A DNA stretch of 64,000 nucleotides, from positions 1 to 64,000 of the forward strand of contig CAYSDM010000010.1 in the NCBI GenBank assembly GCA_964429855.1, read 5' to 3'. The first letter of the stretch is position 1. Each line of letters opens with the position of its first letter. Source of the DNA: CALLMM01 sp964429855. GTDB taxonomy: Bacteria > Armatimonadota > Chthonomonadetes > Chthonomonadales > CAJBBX01. A program made the position numbers and the translations under genes. This document shows, one piece after another, positions 60,014 through 64,000 of this stretch. Under the pieces are notes generated by a model. That model was not told the origin of the DNA. It saw nothing but the letters and a program-made list of their open reading frames with translations, and searched no databases.

Positions 60014-61201
60014 TTATTGTCGGCTGTTTGAGTCGGCTTTTTCACGCTGCCGGGTCTCGATGGCGTGTTGATAGACGTAGATGACGCGGTCTGTCATCGC
60101 GGAGGGGGTATATCGGCAGGCGTTTCGCAGACAGGCTTCCATCATCTTTCGGCGTCGGAAACTGTCGCTAAGCAGGGTGTGTATCGCTTCAGAAAAAGCC
60201 TCGACATTCGACTCCACCACCAGCCCGTCCTCTCCATCCTGTACCGTCTCCCCGGCTCCTCCCTCATTGACCACCACGCAGGGAGTCCCCGCTGCGCGCG
60301 CCTCCGCGATCACCAAACCCTGTGTCTCGGTAGATGATCCGAAGACAAAGAGGTCTGCGGCGGCGTAGACCGGGTCCAGTTCATGTCGGGGAACCATCCC
60401 GGCAAAGATAACCCGGTCTCCACAGGGCAGCGACTCGGCATAAGCGCGGCAGGCGTCCTCATGCGGTCCACTGCCGATAACCAGAAGGCGCGCCTCCGGA
60501 AACTGCGGCGCGACACGCGCAAAGGAGTCGAGCGTAAGTTCGATATTCTTCTCCCGCGCCAGCCGCCCGACATAGAGCAGCATCGGCGAGTCGGGGGGAA
60601 TATCCCATCGCTGTCTGGCGCGAAGCCGTGCCTCCTCCTCCAGGTGCTCCGCAGGCGGAATGGGCACGCCCGTAGGAATAATGGTGATCGGGACCGTGAC
60701 CCCGTAATGGCGCAGGGAGTCCTCGGCGACTTGGGAAGGAACGATCACATCCACACAGCGATTATAGTACTCTGGAATCCACCAATCCAGCAAGTTTTCG
60801 ATAGAGGGCGGAGGCAAAAAGAAGAGATAGTGACCGTAGTGGTTGTAGAGCGTATGGTAGGTGGAGACAAGAGGAATGTCGTCCCGGCGGGAGAGTCGCG
60901 CCGCCAGCAGTCCGAGGAAAAAGGGCGTGTGAGAGTGCAGCACATCGGGAGCCAGTCGCTTGAACTCCCGTCGGAGCCGGGGGAACCAGGGAAAGGGAAG
61001 CGCGTAGGAGGGATTGAGCGGCGTCAGCATGGAAGGGACGCGCAGGACAAACGGGATCGAGTCGGTGTGATCCGGGTAGTGGGGAGCCACGATATAGACG
61101 CGATGCCGCCTGCCGCGCAGTTCATCCGCCAGTGTTCGCACGGAGATGGCGACACCGTTCTGTACCGGTTCATAGGATTCTGAAAAAAGACCGACCCGCA
61201 T
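60014..61201 (-). CDS. GT4 family glycosyltransferase
   Basis: The 395-residue enzyme starts RVGLFSESYEPVQNGVAISVRTLADEL and has HSHTPFFLGLLAARLS. The donor site comprises LLYVGRLAREKNIELTLDSFARV and the EX7E-like GSSTETQGLVIAEARAAGTPCVVVNEGG. It resembles alpha-glucosyl/mannosyl transferases acting on diacylglycerol or phosphatidylinositol. GGAGAG precedes the ATG. It lies 15 bases after the HTH protein gene and 39 bases upstream of dedA. Confidence 0.9.
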   Translation of the reverse strand: MRVGLFSESYEPVQNGVAISVRTLADELRGRRHRVYIVAPHYPDHTDSIPFVLRVPSMLTPLNPSYALPFPWFPRLRREFKRLAPDVLHSHTPFFLGLLAARLSRRDDIPLVSTYHTLYNHYGHYLFFLPPPSIENLLDWWIPEYYNRCVDVIVPSQVAEDSLRHYGVTVPITIIPTGVPIPPAEHLEEEARLRARQRWDIPPDSPMLLYVGRLAREKNIELTLDSFARVAPQFPEARLLVIGSGPHEDACRAYAESLPCGDRVIFAGMVPRHELDPVYAAADLFVFGSSTETQGLVIAEARAAGTPCVVVNEGGAGETVQDGEDGLVVESNVEAFSEAIHTLLSDSFRRRKMMEACLRNACRYTPSAMTDRVIYVYQHAIETRQREKADSNSRQ

Positions 61202-61216
61202 GGACTCTCCGCTGCC

Positions 61217-62347
61217 TTATGGCTGTTTGCTGCGCGCCTGACTCTGAGCTTCCAGAAACGCCAGCACATCGGAGAGTTTGAAACTGCGCCGATCTCTGCC
61301 CTGTCTCTGATGGGTAAGAAGCCCTTTGTTGGTATAGCGCCGCACCGTTGTCGGGCAGACATTCAGCAGGCGCGCCGTGTCTGCCAGGGAGAGAGTCGGA
61401 TCAAGAAGCCGCTGGATCATATCCAGTCGGGTCTCTTTGAACTGACGCTTGTAGGAGTTCTGCGCCACCTCCGTCTGCGCGCCGATGGCGATCAGGGTCT
61501 GTATGTGGCGCGGAACCAGTCCCCATAGACTCTCTGCGCTAATCTCTTCTACTACCTCTGCGGGCTTTACATTTCGCGCATGACGAGAACGACGGCGGGA
61601 GATGCCGTAGCGACGGTTTTCCGGCTTTGGCGCAGGCTTTTTCCCCGATTCCGGAGCCGCAGGCCTGGTCTGAGCGGGCGCGGGCGGAGGTTTCTCCACC
61701 GTCTCAACCGGCTTCCATTCCACCGAAACCGCGATGACCGGCTCCGATGCATCGGACACGGGCTCCTCCACAGCCCTGATCGGCTCTGGCGCTTCTTCCG
61801 CCGGAGTCTCTTGCGGCTGCGGCTCCTCCGCGACGATCTCCACCTGAATCGGCTCCTGAACAGGTTGCGGCTCTTCAGAAGACGCTTCGGAGACCGCAGG
61901 CGTTACGAATTCAGGCGTGGGAGTCTCCTCCGTCTCTTCCGTTATCTCTCCGGAAGCCTCTGACGGGGTCTCTTCCGGCTGACGACCGAAGAGGAACGGA
62001 AGATAGCGTTCTATGGAGGGGACTTCGATCTCCTCTGGCATATCGCTGCGGCTGTCGGAAATCTCCTGCGACTCATGGCGCGGAGTCTCCGTAACAGGCG
62101 CGGGAGCCGTCGGGGAGGTCGGCTCAGACATGAGAGGAACGGCGGCTTCCGGAGGGCGCGCATTATCGGGAGGCGCGGACGGCTGTTCGATGGCCGCCTG
62201 AGCGGTCATCTCCATGTCCGACTTTGCAGGCTCTTCCGTGACATCGAAGAGAAGCGTCTCCTGCGCCGCGCGAGACGGCTCTTTCGCTTTCTCCTCCTCT
62301 TCAACAAACTGCGAATCAAGCCATTTATGCCAGTCTTCGAGTCGCAT
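61217..62347 (-). CDS. long acidic, disordered protein with C-terminal MerR/excisionase-like HTH
   Basis: The 376-residue protein has about 250 residues rich in Glu, Pro, Ser and Thr (EEPQPQETPAEEAPEP and similar). A basic patch follows (RRYGISRRRSRHARN). The last ~65 residues are a helix-turn-helix of the MerR/HTH_17 kind: LSLADTARLLNVCPTTVRRYTNKGLLTHQRQGRDRRSFKLSDVLAFLEAQ. GAGGAAGAG precedes the ATG. It is co-directional with queA and the GT4 gene. It may be a DNA-binding regulator with an unusual disordered arm; the function is unknown. Confidence 0.75.
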   Translation of the reverse strand: MRLEDWHKWLDSQFVEEEEKAKEPSRAAQETLLFDVTEEPAKSDMEMTAQAAIEQPSAPPDNARPPEAAVPLMSEPTSPTAPAPVTETPRHESQEISDSRSDMPEEIEVPSIERYLPFLFGRQPEETPSEASGEITEETEETPTPEFVTPAVSEASSEEPQPVQEPIQVEIVAEEPQPQETPAEEAPEPIRAVEEPVSDASEPVIAVSVEWKPVETVEKPPPAPAQTRPAAPESGKKPAPKPENRRYGISRRRSRHARNVKPAEVVEEISAESLWGLVPRHIQTLIAIGAQTEVAQNSYKRQFKETRLDMIQRLLDPTLSLADTARLLNVCPTTVRRYTNKGLLTHQRQGRDRRSFKLSDVLAFLEAQSQARSKQP

Positions 62348-62375
62348 GTCTCTTCCTCAAGTTGCGATGGATAGT

Positions 62376-63398
62376 CTATATCATGAGCATGGCATCGCCG
62401 AAGCTGTAGAAGCGAAAACGCGCTTCCACCGCCTGCCGATAGGCATCTAGAATCTGCTCACGGGTGGCGAGCGCGGATACCATCATCATCAGCGTGGACT
62501 TCGGCAGGTGGAAATTAGTCAACAGCGCCTCCACGACCTGAAACGAATAGCCGGGAAGGATGAAAAGCCGGGTTACTCCCGCCGTCGGCTTCACCCGACG
62601 CGGAGAGATCGCTGCGCTCTCCAGAGCGCGCGCCGTCGTCGTGCCGACCACCACAATCCTGCCCCGGGTTGTATTGATCCGTTCTGCGGCTGCCGGCGAG
62701 ATAGAATACCATTCGCCGTGCATCTCATGCTCTTCCGGCTTTTCTTCGCGCACGGGGCGGAAAGTGTCCACACCCACATGCAGGGTCAGCCGCGCTATCC
62801 CGATCCCGCGCTGTTCAATCGCTTCCAGCATCTCGGTCGTGAAGTGAAGACCGGCAGTCGGAGCGGCGGCGGAGCCTCCGGGACCGGAATAGACTGTTTG
62901 ATAACGCTCTTCATCCTGGAGACGCTGATGAATGTAGGGGGGAAGCGGAGCCTCACCCTCCTGCGATAATCGGTCTCGCGTTGCCTGATCCACAAAGCGC
63001 AGCCGTCTTCCGCCTTCCGGAGTGGTCGCCGTCACTTCCGTGATGACTGGCGTCTGATTCGCCGTCAGAAGCGTAAACTGAGAGCCGATACGCAGGGGAC
63101 GCGACGGTTTCAGCAGCGCCTCCCATTCGCGCTCCCCAATGGGACGCAGAAGCAGGGCTTCTATCGGCTTGCCGTTCTCTCGAAACCCGAAAATCCGGCG
63201 CGCGGTGACCCGCGTGTTATTGACGATCAGCGTATCGCCAGGATGCAGATACTCCAGAATGTCGGGAAACTGACGCAGTTCGACCCGGTTTTCCCGGCGA
63301 TGCAAAACCAGCAGTCGCGACTGCCCGCGCGGAAGCGGTGTCTGCGCGATAAGCTCGTCCGGAAGATGGTAATCGAAATCGTCTGTACGAAAAATCAC
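62376..63398 (-). CDS. queA: tRNA S-adenosylmethionine ribosyltransferase-isomerase
   Basis: The 340-residue enzyme makes epoxyqueuosine in tRNA. It begins FRTDDFDYHLPDELIAQTPLPRGQSRLLVLHR and has LIVNNTRVTARRIFG, GGSAAAPTAGLHFT and NFHLPKSTLMMMVSA, all QueA signatures. The start is GTG at 63398. No ribosome site lies upstream; instead the -10 box ends 5 bases before the GTG, so the mRNA is probably leaderless. No other queuosine gene is in the window. Confidence 0.96.
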   Translation of the reverse strand: MIFRTDDFDYHLPDELIAQTPLPRGQSRLLVLHRRENRVELRQFPDILEYLHPGDTLIVNNTRVTARRIFGFRENGKPIEALLLRPIGEREWEALLKPSRPLRIGSQFTLLTANQTPVITEVTATTPEGGRRLRFVDQATRDRLSQEGEAPLPPYIHQRLQDEERYQTVYSGPGGSAAAPTAGLHFTTEMLEAIEQRGIGIARLTLHVGVDTFRPVREEKPEEHEMHGEWYSISPAAAERINTTRGRIVVVGTTTARALESAAISPRRVKPTAGVTRLFILPGYSFQVVEALLTNFHLPKSTLMMMVSALATREQILDAYRQAVEARFRFYSFGDAMLMI

Positions 63399-63403
63399 GG
63401 ATT

Positions 63404-63433
63404 ATTGTAGCGGGGAGCGAGAGGCATTGTCAA
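63404..63433 (-). promoter_or_regulatory. queA promoter, predicted to give a leaderless mRNA
   Basis: On the minus strand TTGACA (63428-63433), 18 bases, TACAAT (63404-63409). The GTG start of queA follows after only 5 bases, at the expected transcription start. Confidence 0.75.
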
Positions 63434-63459
63434 CCTTTAGGGGGATAAACCTGTACTAT

Positions 63460-63783
63460 TCAATCTTCCCACTGACCGATAAAAATATCTTCGCCCTCGA
63501 TCTTCACCTCCAGCGTGCGGAGCCAGTAGCCCCCGGCGTTGGTGCAGTCTCCGTTCTGAAGATTGAAGCGAAGATGATGTCGGCGGCAGACCACCTCGAT
63601 GCCTTCCAGACGACCGCGATCCAGCGGCTCGTTCTGATGCGGGCAGAGGAGGGTGGAGGCGTAGTATCGCCCCTCTTCGGTGTAGTAGAGCACGCAGTCG
63701 GCATCGTTGCCGACGCTGACCTGCTTCCCGGTTCCCGGTGGAATCTCGCCGACTTTCCCGACGAGGTAGTATACTTTCTTCAT
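63460..63783 (-). CDS. Rieske-type [2Fe-2S] ferredoxin
   Basis: The 107-residue protein has the cluster ligands in CPHQNEPLDRG and CRRHHLRFN, the C-x-H ... C-x2-H pattern of Rieske proteins. The fold is of the small NirD/ferredoxin type (YYLVGKVGEIPPGTGKQVSV at the start). It begins 6 bases after the moaA stop, so it belongs to that operon. It may deliver electrons to a molybdenum enzyme or oxygenase outside this window. Confidence 0.88.
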   Translation of the reverse strand: MKKVYYLVGKVGEIPPGTGKQVSVGNDADCVLYYTEEGRYYASTLLCPHQNEPLDRGRLEGIEVVCRRHHLRFNLQNGDCTNAGGYWLRTLEVKIEGEDIFIGQWED

Positions 63784-63789
63784 GCGAAA

Positions 63790-64000
63790 TCATCCGCCGA
63801 TCTGGCTCATATTCCTTCCGGACGGGGCGAGTCCGTCTTCCAGTCGGTGTTCGCGTGGTTTATGCCGGACGGTCAGCAGATAGAGCCTGCGAATCTCCTC
63901 ATCGGTCGCGCCGGAGCGCATCGGCGTTCGCATATCCACCTCGCCATCCGCCATCAGACAGGGACGCAGGAATCCGTCGGCAGTGAGACGCATACGGTTG
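63790..64000 (-). CDS. moaA: GTP 3',8-cyclase (molybdenum cofactor), C-terminal end (runs off window)
   Basis: Only the last ~70 residues are present. NRMRLTADGFLRPCLMADGEVD and the end RNMSQIGG match the C-terminus of MoaA, including one Cys of the second 4Fe-4S cluster and the terminal GG. The gene continues past the right edge. MoaA makes the precursor of the molybdenum cofactor. Confidence 0.9.
   Translation of the reverse strand, partial: NRMRLTADGFLRPCLMADGEVDMRTPMRSGATDEEIRRLYLLTVRHKPREHRLEDGLAPSGRNMSQIGG

Overview
The window looks like part of a chromosome from a free-living, glycan-degrading, probably motile bacterium with about 55-60 % GC by eye. Armatimonadota is my best guess. 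The guess rests on a DUF1501 protein, several glycoside hydrolases, paired phytanoyl-CoA dioxygenase-like proteins, flagellar-type FlhG and sigma-28, and an unusually large set of sigma factors; no rRNA or marker tree is available here. AGGAGG-type ribosome binding sites precede most genes. I see no tRNA, rRNA, CRISPR array, insertion sequence or prophage.

Layout. 0-5.4 kb (minus strand): the start of phosphoglucose isomerase, a SorC-type sugar regulator with promoter and operators, a short-chain dehydrogenase, and three tandem paralogous membrane/HEAT-like proteins with a triple LLRP tail. 5.5-13.7 kb: DUF1501, two nitroreductases, a large GH5-like glycosidase, purA behind an attenuator-like terminator, a candidate small RNA and a lipoyl-like miniprotein. 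13.7-20.7 kb: a ChbG-type deacetylase, a methyltransferase with a small coupled ORF, a DUF5060/DUF4038 glycosidase, and the row rpoN, holin-like gene, yvcK. 21-24.8 kb: an operon of flhG, glgA, a membrane protein and sigma-28 behind sigma-54 and sigma-28-like promoters. 24.8-31.4 kb (minus): a secreted beta-helix protein and two TMTC-like membrane proteins with TPRs. 31.7-37.2 kb (plus): a TetR regulator, an ECF sigma, an orphan CcrM-like methylase, a TIM-barrel isomerase, a sigma factor fused to a degenerate GGDEF domain, and a small membrane protein. 37.3-43.2 kb: a SecD-head-like protein, an aminotransferase, a dehydrogenase of the isocitrate type and three thioredoxin-fold proteins. 43.3-58.9 kb: an atypical membrane protease, PhyH-PhyH-GH95, nadR-pnuC, sulfatase plus GH4, an aldo/keto reductase, a cysteine desulfurase, a beta-lactamase-fold hydrolase and an FAD oxidoreductase. 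59.2-64 kb (minus): DedA, a GT4 glycosyltransferase, a disordered HTH protein, leaderless-looking queA, a Rieske protein and the end of moaA.

The most unusual object is the sigma factor at 35268-36605. It carries sigma-70 regions 2-4, then a helical linker and a GGDEF-type domain whose active site is destroyed (DAHTF instead of GGDEF). The c-di-GMP inhibitory-site motif RxxD is kept at the canonical five-residue spacing. The simplest reading is a sigma factor that senses c-di-GMP in cis. Four different sigma factors (sigma-54, sigma-28, ECF and this fusion) lie within about 17 kb, next to FlhG, which suggests a cluster controlling motility or lifestyle.
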